Origin: UBA6623 sp965248235
GTDB lineage: Bacteria > Acidobacteriota > Terriglobia > Bryobacterales > UBA6623
Direction: 5' to 3'
Length of the DNA stretch: 64,000 nt
Assembly (NCBI GenBank): GCA_965248235.1
Contig: CBDFIU010000005.1
Span: forward strand, 1,302,001-1,366,000
Shown here: one piece after another, positions 26,534-34,608 of the stretch
Position numbering within the stretch: position 1 is the first letter of the stretch
Layout of the letters: every line of letters begins with the position of its first letter
Program-made: the position numbers and the translations under genes
The notes under the pieces: model-generated
What the model saw: the letters and a program-made list of their open reading frames with translations, nothing else
Databases searched by the model: none
What the model was told of the DNA's origin: nothing

Positions 26534-27727
26534 TCAGGATGACGGGACCCCTTTTTTCGCGCCGCCCTTCGCTCCGGCGCCGGCGGAGCGAACGCGGTCT
26601 CCTTCTCGCAGCATCGTCGCGCCGCGACCGACGATCTTCACGCCCGAATCGAGATTCGCCAGCACTTCGACTTGGTCTTCCCGCGTCAACCCTGTTTCGA
26701 TCGGCCGGAAGGTCGGCAGATCGCCCTCGACTACGTAAACGCCTGGCTGGGTGCCGCGATAGACCAGGCCTTCGCGCGGGATCAGTACGGCCTCGCGGGT
26801 CGAACCCAAGTCCAACTCGATGCGCGTGAACATTTCAGCCTTGAGAACATTCCCCGGATTGAGAATATCGATTTCAATTAGCGCACTGCGCGTCGCCGCG
26901 TCGAGAACCGGGGCGATCCGCGCGATACGTCCCGTGAAACCGCGGTCGGGAATGGCGTCGACCCGCACGACGGCTTCGTTGCCGATGCGGAGCCGGCCGA
27001 TGTTGCGCTCGGGCACGTTGCCTTGCGTGACCATCGTAGAGAGATTGACGATGCGCATGACCGGCGTGTTGGGGCTGACCAGCGCGCCGACATCGACATA
27101 GCGATTGGCCACAATGCCGCTCATCGGGGCGTAGACCTTCGTTTGCGCCAGCCGAATCTTCAACTCGCTCAATTCGGCTTCGGCTTGCTGCTGCTGCGCT
27201 TGGGCGAGCTGCACCTGGGCGTTGACGACGGCAAGACCGGTCTTTTGGGCGTCATAGTCTTGGGGCGAGAGGAGCTTTTCGTTGAAAAGCTGCTCCGCCC
27301 TTTCGAGTTCGGCGCGAACATTTTCTCGCTCGGCCCGGCGCTGCTCGAGAGAGGCGCTGGTGACCGCGATGCTGGCGCCGGCCCGGTTCACCTGCTGCTG
27401 CAATTCATCGTCGTCGAGCTCGGCGATCAAGGTCCCGCTTTTGACTGAGTCGCCGACCTGAAAATAGAGCTTTTCGACGCGGCCTTGGGCCTTGGGGCTG
27501 ACATCGACGGCTTCTTTTGCTTTCAGAGATCCGGTCAGCAGCAGGTTTTCGCGGATCATGCCAATGCGCGATTCAGCCACATCGACGCTGACGACGCGGC
27601 CGCCGCGCTTTTTCTTTTTGGAGGCTTTGTCGGCATCTTGGCGGGCCTCGTAGACCCGCGTACCGATCAAGAAGACCAGCGCCACGCCGATCAGGATTCC
27701 GATGATTCTTTTGACCCAGGGGTTCAC
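26534..27727 (-). CDS. RND pump membrane-fusion (periplasmic adaptor) protein
   Basis: A 397-residue HlyD/AcrA-family adaptor. A single N-terminal membrane anchor (IIGILIGVALVFLIGT) is followed by the split lipoyl domain (VSPKAQGRVEKLYFQVGDSV and VYAPMSGIVANRYVDVGALV). A long alpha-helical hairpin of Gln/Glu/Arg repeats (about residues 110-180) and beta-barrel parts complete it, with a Gly/Lys tail. It links the RND trimer to an outer-membrane channel. It starts with GTG at 27727 and is first of the three-gene pump operon. Promoter signals should lie in 27728-27899; I see no clear operator. Confidence 0.92.
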   Translation of the reverse strand: MNPWVKRIIGILIGVALVFLIGTRVYEARQDADKASKKKKRGGRVVSVDVAESRIGMIRENLLLTGSLKAKEAVDVSPKAQGRVEKLYFQVGDSVKSGTLIAELDDDELQQQVNRAGASIAVTSASLEQRRAERENVRAELERAEQLFNEKLLSPQDYDAQKTGLAVVNAQVQLAQAQQQQAEAELSELKIRLAQTKVYAPMSGIVANRYVDVGALVSPNTPVMRIVNLSTMVTQGNVPERNIGRLRIGNEAVVRVDAIPDRGFTGRIARIAPVLDAATRSALIEIDILNPGNVLKAEMFTRIELDLGSTREAVLIPREGLVYRGTQPGVYVVEGDLPTFRPIETGLTREDQVEVLANLDSGVKIVGRGATMLREGDRVRSAGAGAKGGAKKGVPSS

Positions 27728-27899
27728 GGGATATATCTCTATTTATCGGCCAGTCGGGCAAAAACAGCCCAGATAACCATCGTCCATTATCGCGCCTCCG
27801 GTGCGCGGACGCACTGAGGGCGCAGGTATATTCAATGGGTGGGCGGTGGAGCGAGGCGGATGGTTACTCCGCGGGCCGGCCGAAAGGGCGAGGGCTTGG

Positions 27900-28892
27900 C
27901 TATCCCGACAGGGGTTGCCGTCGAATATAGTCGATCGTGTCGCGCAGCGTGTCCATTGGGTCGCGGGTAGTGAAGCCCAACTCCTCGCGCGCCTTCGCCG
28001 AGTTGCAATACCAGTAGCAGGCCGACATTTTGATCGATTCGTCGTCGAGTTTGAACTCCCGCCCAACCAGGGGCATCACAGCCCGCAGCAACTTCGCGCT
28101 GCCCAGCGCCAGCCATAGAGGCGGTTCGATCGTCGGGGGTTTGAGGCCCGAGACTTGAGCCGTGCGGGCGATCCATTCACGAAACGTCCAATTCGCGCCG
28201 CCCAGCAGATAACGCTCGCCGACCCGGCCGCGTTGCATGGCCCCGATCACGGCGTCGGCCACGTCGCGGACATCCACGAGATTCAACCCGCCGCTGGGAA
28301 TCGCCATGATCTGGCCTTCGAGAAAGAGCGCCACGTCGCCGGTCGAGGAAAGGCGGTCGTCTCCGGGGCCGAGCAGCAGGCTGGGGTTGACGATGACAAT
28401 CGGCAGTTTGTGGTCTTCGACGTACTGCAGAGCAAGCTTTTCCGCGTAAATCTTACTGGTGTAGTAGGGCCACGAGCCGACCGTTTCGATCGCGTACCCG
28501 GCCGTCTCATCGCGCTCGACCGGCGTACGGCCGACGGCCATGGTTCCCGACGTCGAGACGAAAACAGCCTTCGAGACGCCGTGCCGCTTGACGGCCTCGC
28601 ACACGTTGCGCGTGCCCTCGACGTGGGTCTTGTAGAGAAGGCCTGGGTCCTTGGGCTCGCGCTGAACGATTCCGGCGAGATGATAGATCTCGGCAACTCC
28701 CTCGGCGGCACGGCTGACGTCATCAGGCGAGGCGATGTCGCCGCGAACGATTTCGATCGATTCCGGGGGGTCGCCCGGCCATGCCGAGCGACACAGCAGC
28801 CGTAGCCGGGTCGCGGGTTCCCGGTGGCTGAGTTGAGCGACCAGATGCTTGCCGAGAAAACCGGTGGCGCCGGTGACAAGAACGGTTTTCAT
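27900..28892 (-). CDS. NAD-dependent epimerase/dehydratase (extended SDR)
   Basis: A 330-residue extended SDR enzyme with the Rossmann motif GATGFLG at residues 8-14 and the catalytic YYTSK (YxxxK). LNLVDVRDVADAVIGAM and YLLGGANWTFREW follow, typical of dihydroflavonol-reductase/HpnA-like and 3-beta-HSD-like members. It oxidises, reduces or epimerises a sugar- or lipid-linked substrate; which one is not visible. The ATG at 28892 overlaps the TGA of the LarA-like gene (ATGA), so the two are translated together. The longer open frame to 29120 lies inside that gene and was rejected. Confidence 0.85.
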   Translation of the reverse strand: MKTVLVTGATGFLGKHLVAQLSHREPATRLRLLCRSAWPGDPPESIEIVRGDIASPDDVSRAAEGVAEIYHLAGIVQREPKDPGLLYKTHVEGTRNVCEAVKRHGVSKAVFVSTSGTMAVGRTPVERDETAGYAIETVGSWPYYTSKIYAEKLALQYVEDHKLPIVIVNPSLLLGPGDDRLSSTGDVALFLEGQIMAIPSGGLNLVDVRDVADAVIGAMQRGRVGERYLLGGANWTFREWIARTAQVSGLKPPTIEPPLWLALGSAKLLRAVMPLVGREFKLDDESIKMSACYWYCNSAKAREELGFTTRDPMDTLRDTIDYIRRQPLSG

Positions 28893-30574
28893 GCTTCCCC
28901 GACGGTCTCTCGTTGCCCGCTGACGTCGACCATGCCGATCGGGGGAATGTGCAAATGGGTCACCGTGGGAACCCGGCCGACGTGCGAGTGCGCCATCTCG
29001 AGCGCCTCTTCCATGGTCGAGGCCGTTTCCCACCCCATCACCTTGGCCGTGTGCGGGTCTTCGGCGCCGACGACGATGACTTTGCCGACGTGCGCCCGCC
29101 CGTTTTCTCCCCAGTACCACATATAGAAGGGATGCACGCCGTGGTAGGCGTGGCCGGTGCGATACATCTTGATGTAGTCGGGGTTGTGCGCGAACTCTTC
29201 CTCGTACTTGCGCTGCAGGATGTGGGAATCATTCGTCTCGGGCAGAATGCGGTTGAAGAACTCGATGTAAGAAGGATGATGCCGCGGATCGAATTCGTTA
29301 TAGAGAGGATGCGTCACGATCAGCACGCCGTTCTTTTTGACGATCGGCATGCCGCGATACATGTTGAACAAATAACCCAGCGCCATCACCTGCACCAGCA
29401 AGGGATTCAAGATCGAGTTGACGTTATAGGGGCAGATGAACGGCATCCCGAAGACCACGACGTCCGACTGGTCCTCGACTGGGACGCAGTATTGCTGGTA
29501 ACAGTAAGCCAGCGTCTTGGCGTGAGTGCCGTGGGTCTCACCGGCGTGTACGGCGATCAAGTCATACGGGGCGGGGATCGAGAACAGGATTTTGCGCTTG
29601 GTCTCGCGCGAGAGTTTGCTCAGGGCAAATTGCGCCGTGCCGAAAGCCGCCTTGTCGAAACCGTTCCACTGGTCTTCGTTCTTGACGAAGAATTTCAAGT
29701 TCGGGTCGAACATGGCGTTGTTGACGACGGTCTCGATGTGGAACACCTTGAGGTGTTTGTTGATGACCTCGCCCATGCGGTCGGCTGAACTCTTGAGGGC
29801 CGAGCGCTTGTCGTCAAAGTAGGAATCACTCTTGAGAATCGTGTCGGGGTTATGGTGAGCCTGCAGCGACGGATAGTCGCAAAGGCCGATCGCGGTGGAC
29901 TTATTCCCGCCATCCATCGGGACCAGGTTGATATTGACGTAGACCAACAGATCCGACTCCGCCGCGCGCCGGTTGATGCGAACCCGCTCGCCCAACTCGG
30001 TCTTGCCTAGTTCCACCATCCCATTGGGATCTTCGCCGTCGTGGTTATAGAGGCTGTGCGGGTAGTAAGCGCTGAAAATGCGGTCGCCGACGGCGTGGCG
30101 GATTTCAAACGCCTCCATGCGGCGATGAAACGACGTGGCGATGATGATGTGGACATCGGTGACCCCGCGCGCGGCCAGTAGGTCGAGCACGATCGTCAGC
30201 ACGGACTCACGCAGATCGGGCCGTTTCATTTTCGGCAGCGGCAGCGAAATGTCGTCGATGGCGATGGTGACTTTCATGCCCGGGCGCAGCAGGGCGGCGA
30301 AGGGGTCCATGCCCGAGCAATGTCCCAACGCGTAACGAATCGCCCCGGCGCGATCGGGCAGCCCGGGAATCGTCGGCTTCGGATAGACGACGCGCGTGCC
30401 GGGCGGAAACTTGACCGATATCAAATCTTCGCCCGACCACAGCAAGCGTTCGGCGGAAGTGTGATCGAGGTGGGCGACGCAATCGTCGTAAGGCACCAGG
30501 GCGTTGCGGCCCACGGCGTTCGGCTTGGGATCTCCGAAGGTGAAGTCGTCGACGACTTGGGGGTTTGTACTCAC
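28889..30574 (-). CDS. LarA-like (DUF2088) protein, lactate-racemase fold
   Basis: A 561-residue protein, about 130 residues longer than lactate racemase LarA. It has the LarA N-domain with IDDISLPLPKMKRPDLRES in place of the usual DDhTRPTP, then ATSFHRRMEAFE with a conserved His. MDGGNKSTAIG follows, whose Lys sits where LarA binds its nickel-pincer cofactor, and then HH a few residues on. The Arg of the first motif is lost, so the substrate is probably not lactate. No larB, larC or larE cofactor genes are in the window. It sits between a HAD phosphatase (69-base gap) and an SDR (ATGA overlap), which suggests one short pathway. Confidence 0.8.
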   Translation of the reverse strand: MSTNPQVVDDFTFGDPKPNAVGRNALVPYDDCVAHLDHTSAERLLWSGEDLISVKFPPGTRVVYPKPTIPGLPDRAGAIRYALGHCSGMDPFAALLRPGMKVTIAIDDISLPLPKMKRPDLRESVLTIVLDLLAARGVTDVHIIIATSFHRRMEAFEIRHAVGDRIFSAYYPHSLYNHDGEDPNGMVELGKTELGERVRINRRAAESDLLVYVNINLVPMDGGNKSTAIGLCDYPSLQAHHNPDTILKSDSYFDDKRSALKSSADRMGEVINKHLKVFHIETVVNNAMFDPNLKFFVKNEDQWNGFDKAAFGTAQFALSKLSRETKRKILFSIPAPYDLIAVHAGETHGTHAKTLAYCYQQYCVPVEDQSDVVVFGMPFICPYNVNSILNPLLVQVMALGYLFNMYRGMPIVKKNGVLIVTHPLYNEFDPRHHPSYIEFFNRILPETNDSHILQRKYEEEFAHNPDYIKMYRTGHAYHGVHPFYMWYWGENGRAHVGKVIVVGAEDPHTAKVMGWETASTMEEALEMAHSHVGRVPTVTHLHIPPIGMVDVSGQRETVGEA

Positions 30575-30643
30575 AAGGCGAACCTCAGCCCCCCGCGGGG
30601 CGTTTGTAGATTGGTCCTCGACGCCCCCAAAGGGCCGCGGGCG

Positions 30644-31324
30644 TCATTCGGGCGCTTTCAAATCCAGCACCGGCCAACCTCGCTCGACCGCGACTTTCTT
30701 CAACCGCCGGTCGGGGTTGACGGCCGCCGGCACGCCCACCGCTTCGAGCATCGGCAGGTCCGAAAGACTGTCGGAATAGGCTTTCGAGCGCGCCGTGTCC
30801 ACATTATACTCGCGGCAGTAGCGTCCAATCGCCGCGACCTTCTCTTGCGCGGCTAACACGGGCGACACAAGGCGGCCGGTGGCGACGCCGTCTTCAAAGA
30901 CCAAGCGGTTGGCGATCACGTCGTCAAAACCAAAATATTCCACAGCCGGGGCGATCGCGAAATCGAGGCCGCCGCTGACCAACACGAGGCGGAATCCGGC
31001 CGCGCGGTCGGCTTTGATCAACAGCTTCGCGCCGGGGTAGACCTTGGGGAGAATGTCAAGCGAAAACATTCGCTCCGACTGCTCGTCGAGAACATCGCGG
31101 CGCATCGCGCGGTATTCACGATAGAAGATTTCGTTGAAAAGCCGCCGCGAGTAGGCGTCGAGCGCCAGCCACAGCGGCACGGTCAACAGCAGCTTGGTAT
31201 AGCGCGAAAAGGCTTCGAGACGCGATGGGTGATGCTTCGCGAAAAAGGCGTAGCGCGTGACGACGTTGCTCGAAACCAGGGTGCCGTCAAAGTCATAGAA
31301 GGCCGCTCGAATCATCTCTTGCAT
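30644..31324 (-). CDS. HAD-superfamily (subfamily IB) phosphatase
   Basis: A 226-residue soluble hydrolase. Motif I is FYDFDGTLVSSN (DxDGT), motif II VLVSGGLDFAIAP, and the late motif is KAYSDSLSDLPMLEAVG. This is the SerB/CicA-like IB subfamily, which dephosphorylates small molecules through an aspartyl-phosphate intermediate. Start is the ATG at 31324 (31315 is also possible). It is followed 69 bases later by the LarA-like gene and then the SDR on the same strand. The substrate is not predictable from sequence. Confidence 0.87.
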   Translation of the reverse strand: MQEMIRAAFYDFDGTLVSSNVVTRYAFFAKHHPSRLEAFSRYTKLLLTVPLWLALDAYSRRLFNEIFYREYRAMRRDVLDEQSERMFSLDILPKVYPGAKLLIKADRAAGFRLVLVSGGLDFAIAPAVEYFGFDDVIANRLVFEDGVATGRLVSPVLAAQEKVAAIGRYCREYNVDTARSKAYSDSLSDLPMLEAVGVPAAVNPDRRLKKVAVERGWPVLDLKAPE

Positions 31325-31381
31325 CGATCGAGACTGATTCTAGCATTGCGGTAAGAAATGCGGGTTAGCGCCGCGGTAGTG

Positions 31382-31403
31382 GAGCAGGTCTCTAGGCCTG
31401 CTC
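31382..31403. repeat. Intergenic palindrome (same design as 5352-5373)
   Basis: GAGCAGG (31382-31388), an 8-base loop and CCTGCTC (31397-31403) make a 7-bp stem in the gap between two same-strand genes. The stem arms share GCAGG/CCTGC with the hairpin at 5352-5373 and have the same loop length. It is preceded by GTAGTG, as the other is by GTAGAA. I read the two as members of one dispersed repeat family. Confidence 0.4.
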
Positions 31404-31440
31404 ATCCTCGAGCTCTTCGATTCGGTCTCGGAATGAGCTG

Positions 31441-32874
31441 TTACGACGATGGGGCGACCTGCTTAACCGGCCCGCGAACCGCCCGGCCCGGAAACGCGCC
31501 TTCGACGATTTTCGACTCCACCAGCACGGCGGTTCCGTTTACAATCACATGACGGATGCCTTCCGGGGATTGGGCGGGGTCCTCGAAAGTCCCCTTGTCG
31601 ATGACGGTATCGGGATTGAAAATCACCAAATCCGCGTCGGCCCCAACGCTGACTCGCCCCTTGTTCTTCATTTCGGGCACGCGGCGCTCGAGACGCCGGG
31701 CCGGGCGCAGGCTCATCTTGGCCAGGGCGTCCATCAATGTCAGCGCCTTTTCCTCGCGAACGTAGCGGCCCAGCACCCGGGCATAGGTGCCGAAAGTGCG
31801 CGGGTGAGCCCGGCCCTTGTCGAGCCACATACCGTCGCTGGCGATCATCGTCAGCGGGCTTGCCATGGCCGTCCGCACCATTTCCAGCGAATAGGCGGGC
31901 TCGGTGATCACCAAGCCGCCTTGCTTTCGGTAACGCCCGAATGACTCGCGGTTGAGGTGTTCGCCGGTCTCGACGAAAATGTGTTGCCCGATCTTCTCGT
32001 CCGAGAAAGTTTCCCAATCGTCGAATAAGTGCGACTCGATAAAGGTCGAGCCGCGATTGTAGGGGTAGGCCTCGGTGGTCACATCGACGCCGGCTAGTTG
32101 CGCTTTCTCGATCGTTTCGAGGTAAAGCGGAATCAGATCCGCGCCGCTGCTGTTGATGTGAACGATGTGGAGCGGCGCCCCGGACTTCTTGGAATACTCC
32201 AGAACCTCCTCGACATTCGAGGCGTCGGTGGTCGAAGTGCGAATGTGGACGTGGCAGTTGCCGTCGTATTGCTCGGCCAACTCAAAGAGAGAGAGCACTT
32301 CGTCGGGCGTCGCGCCGGGACTGTAGGCCAACCCAAAACCGACGCCGACCGCGCCGGCGTCGAGGGCTGCGGTGATGTGTTTCCGGAGGGCCTCGAGTTG
32401 CTCGGGCGTAAGCGGCTGCGTTAAAGCTTCCCCTTCCAGCCCCGGATTCGAACCCGTCATCACTAAGTTGCGGGAATAGGCGAAGCCGATGGACGCCCCG
32501 TAGTTGAGCACGGACTTCCCCTCGCGCTCGGCGTAAAAGCTCGGTATGTCGTCAACGCCGAGCTCGAGTTCGAGCGTACTCGTGATGCCGTCTTGGATCT
32601 GCGCGCGGTAGTTTTCCGGGCTGTGCCCGTGCCGGTGCATGTCGATAAACCCCGCCGTAACCACATGCCCGGCGGCATCGAGCACTTCGGCCCCGCTGAT
32701 CTCGTCTTCGCTCACGACCGCTATCTTGCCATCGAGGATGCCGACGTGCCGTACGGCGTCAAGACCCGATTCAGGGTCCATCACCCGCCCGTTCCGGATG
32801 ACGATGTCATAAGAAGGCGGGGAGCAGGCAAAGAGAAAAACGGTCAGGGTCAAGGCAAAAACGGCACGCAACAT
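31441..32874 (-). CDS. Lipoprotein amidohydrolase, D-aminoacylase/N-acyl-D-amino-acid deacylase-like
   Basis: A 477-residue metal-dependent amidohydrolase. The N-terminus is a lipoprotein signal (ALTLTVFLFACS), so it is probably anchored in the periplasm. The core reads YDIVIRNGRVMDPESG, FIDMHRHGH (HxH-type metal site), HVHIRTST, HIVHINSSG, and ends VGADADLVIFNPDTVID, the usual composite beta-domain of the D-hydantoinase/D-aminoacylase group. It likely cleaves N-acyl-D-amino acids or a related amide. The ATG at 32874 fits the signal peptide; the frame to 33174 runs over the divergent Fic gene. Confidence 0.85.
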   Translation of the reverse strand: MLRAVFALTLTVFLFACSPPSYDIVIRNGRVMDPESGLDAVRHVGILDGKIAVVSEDEISGAEVLDAAGHVVTAGFIDMHRHGHSPENYRAQIQDGITSTLELELGVDDIPSFYAEREGKSVLNYGASIGFAYSRNLVMTGSNPGLEGEALTQPLTPEQLEALRKHITAALDAGAVGVGFGLAYSPGATPDEVLSLFELAEQYDGNCHVHIRTSTTDASNVEEVLEYSKKSGAPLHIVHINSSGADLIPLYLETIEKAQLAGVDVTTEAYPYNRGSTFIESHLFDDWETFSDEKIGQHIFVETGEHLNRESFGRYRKQGGLVITEPAYSLEMVRTAMASPLTMIASDGMWLDKGRAHPRTFGTYARVLGRYVREEKALTLMDALAKMSLRPARRLERRVPEMKNKGRVSVGADADLVIFNPDTVIDKGTFEDPAQSPEGIRHVIVNGTAVLVESKIVEGAFPGRAVRGPVKQVAPSS

Positions 32875-33099
32875 GGGGACCAGTATGGCAGCCGGCTGGG
32901 AGGGGTACAACTTTGTCTTCAGAGCGAACCGACCCTCTTGACCGTTTGCGTGTTTCCGTGGCGCGAGCGCCTGATCGCCCAGCCTGTTTTGCTCGATGAG
33001 GTGCAATGCGAGGTACAGTAAAGTCCGGACGACCATCAGCCTTCCGCTCGCGCCACGGGATTTCGAAGGGACCGCGCCCGGCTTCCCAAGGAGACCTAA

Positions 33100-34584
33100 G
33101 TGCCTGATTACAATTGGAAACCGATCGAGCCGCTCTCGGAAGAGGATAAGCGGATCGACCTGGCGGCAACTCAACCCCTCTACGAGACGTGGCGATCATC
33201 GAAGGAGAGACTAGAGAAATCAAGTTCCTCGGGGCTGAAGGGTTTTAGTGAGCGTTTGATTCGCCGATTGAGTATTGAGACTGGAATCCTAGAGCAACTC
33301 TACGACCTCGATCGAGGCACGACCGAGGCCCTTGTTGCGCACGGCTTCGTCGAGGACCTAGTGTCACGCTCCGGCGCCCACCCTGACCCTTCAAGATTGA
33401 TCGATATCTTGAGGGATCAGGAAGCGGCCATTCAACTCGTCGTGGATTGCGTGGCGCAAAACCGTGAATTGACGAAGAGCGTAATTCATGAACTTCATAA
33501 CATACTCACCCGGCATCAGGACACCACGACGGCGGTGGACCAGTTCGGCAAGCGCTTTGAAATCGCTTTGTTGAGGGGTAAATACAAAACGCAGCCGAAT
33601 AATCCGAAGCGGCCCGACGGCACAACGCACGAGTACTGTCCGCCGGTTCAGGTCGAGGGGGAGATGGACAACCTTTTGACCTTGCTCTCGGACTATGCCG
33701 ACCAAGATCCGGTTATCGTCGCCGCATGGCTCCATCACCGCTTTACCCAAATCCACCCCTACCAGGATGGAAACGGCCGGGTTGCGAGGGTGCTTACAAC
33801 CTTGGTGCTATTGAGGGCGAAGTTATTGCCGTCCGTCATCGACAGGGATCTCCGCTTCGACTACATCCAGGCACTCGAACGTGCCGATTCGGGAGATCTT
33901 TCCGCGCTTGCATTGATGTTGGCGCGGCTGGAACGCGCCGCTATCTTGGAAGCGTTGAGCGTTGACGCCGACGCCGAGGTTGCTCACCAGAAGACGCTGA
34001 CGTCAGCGGTGATCGACAACCTTGCCGATAGGTTTCGCAAACGGCGACTAGCGAAGCTCGAGGAACTGAGGATGGTTAATGAAGTCGCTATCGCCCTTCG
34101 ATTGCAGGCTCATACGGAGGTCGATCGAGCTTTCAATGAATTCAAACGGAAAGTGACCGAACTCGCTCAAACCCAAGTCTCAGTTCGTGATGGAGGTCCT
34201 GACAAGGGGAATGCGCACTGGTACAAGTTTGAAGTCGTTGAGTCCGCGAAAGAGGCGGAGAAATTCGCCAATTTCGAAGAGAGTCATTATTTTGTTAAGG
34301 GGTCGCTTCGCCTCGGGCGAGAGCGGCTGGTTTTCGTAACTTCCTTCCATCACGTGGGCCGTGAACTTTCCGGCATCATGGAGGCCACGGCTTTTTCAAA
34401 ACTGGAGTCATTTGAGGATTCCGAAGACAGAAAAGCGGTTTCAACGGATTTCTTCGTCTGCTCGCCGGTCGAGCCATTCGTTTTCACCTACAAGACCAAT
34501 GAAGCGGACATCACTGCCTCATTCAGCCGCTGGTTGGACGCGGCACGGGCGGTTGCGCTTAAGAAATACGGCCAAAGACTCTGA
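33100..34584 (+). CDS. Fic-domain protein (AMPylator-type)
   Basis: A 494-residue protein with a Fic core at residues ~150-270. The active-site motif is HPYQDGNGRVAR (219-230), a match to HPFx[D/E]GNGRxxR, so it should transfer AMP from ATP to a target hydroxyl. SIETG at 58-62 sits where an N-terminal inhibitory helix would be, but it is not a clean [S/T]xxxE[G/N] motif. The C-terminal ~220 residues are of unknown fold. It starts at GTG 33100 with AAGGAGA 6-12 bases upstream, a strong ribosome-binding site that fixes the start. No partner antitoxin is adjacent. It converges on guaA, 24 bases away. Confidence 0.88.
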   Translation: MPDYNWKPIEPLSEEDKRIDLAATQPLYETWRSSKERLEKSSSSGLKGFSERLIRRLSIETGILEQLYDLDRGTTEALVAHGFVEDLVSRSGAHPDPSRLIDILRDQEAAIQLVVDCVAQNRELTKSVIHELHNILTRHQDTTTAVDQFGKRFEIALLRGKYKTQPNNPKRPDGTTHEYCPPVQVEGEMDNLLTLLSDYADQDPVIVAAWLHHRFTQIHPYQDGNGRVARVLTTLVLLRAKLLPSVIDRDLRFDYIQALERADSGDLSALALMLARLERAAILEALSVDADAEVAHQKTLTSAVIDNLADRFRKRRLAKLEELRMVNEVAIALRLQAHTEVDRAFNEFKRKVTELAQTQVSVRDGGPDKGNAHWYKFEVVESAKEAEKFANFEESHYFVKGSLRLGRERLVFVTSFHHVGRELSGIMEATAFSKLESFEDSEDRKAVSTDFFVCSPVEPFVFTYKTNEADITASFSRWLDAARAVALKKYGQRL

Positions 34585-34608
34585 CAAGCAGGGAGGGACG
34601 CGAACCCA

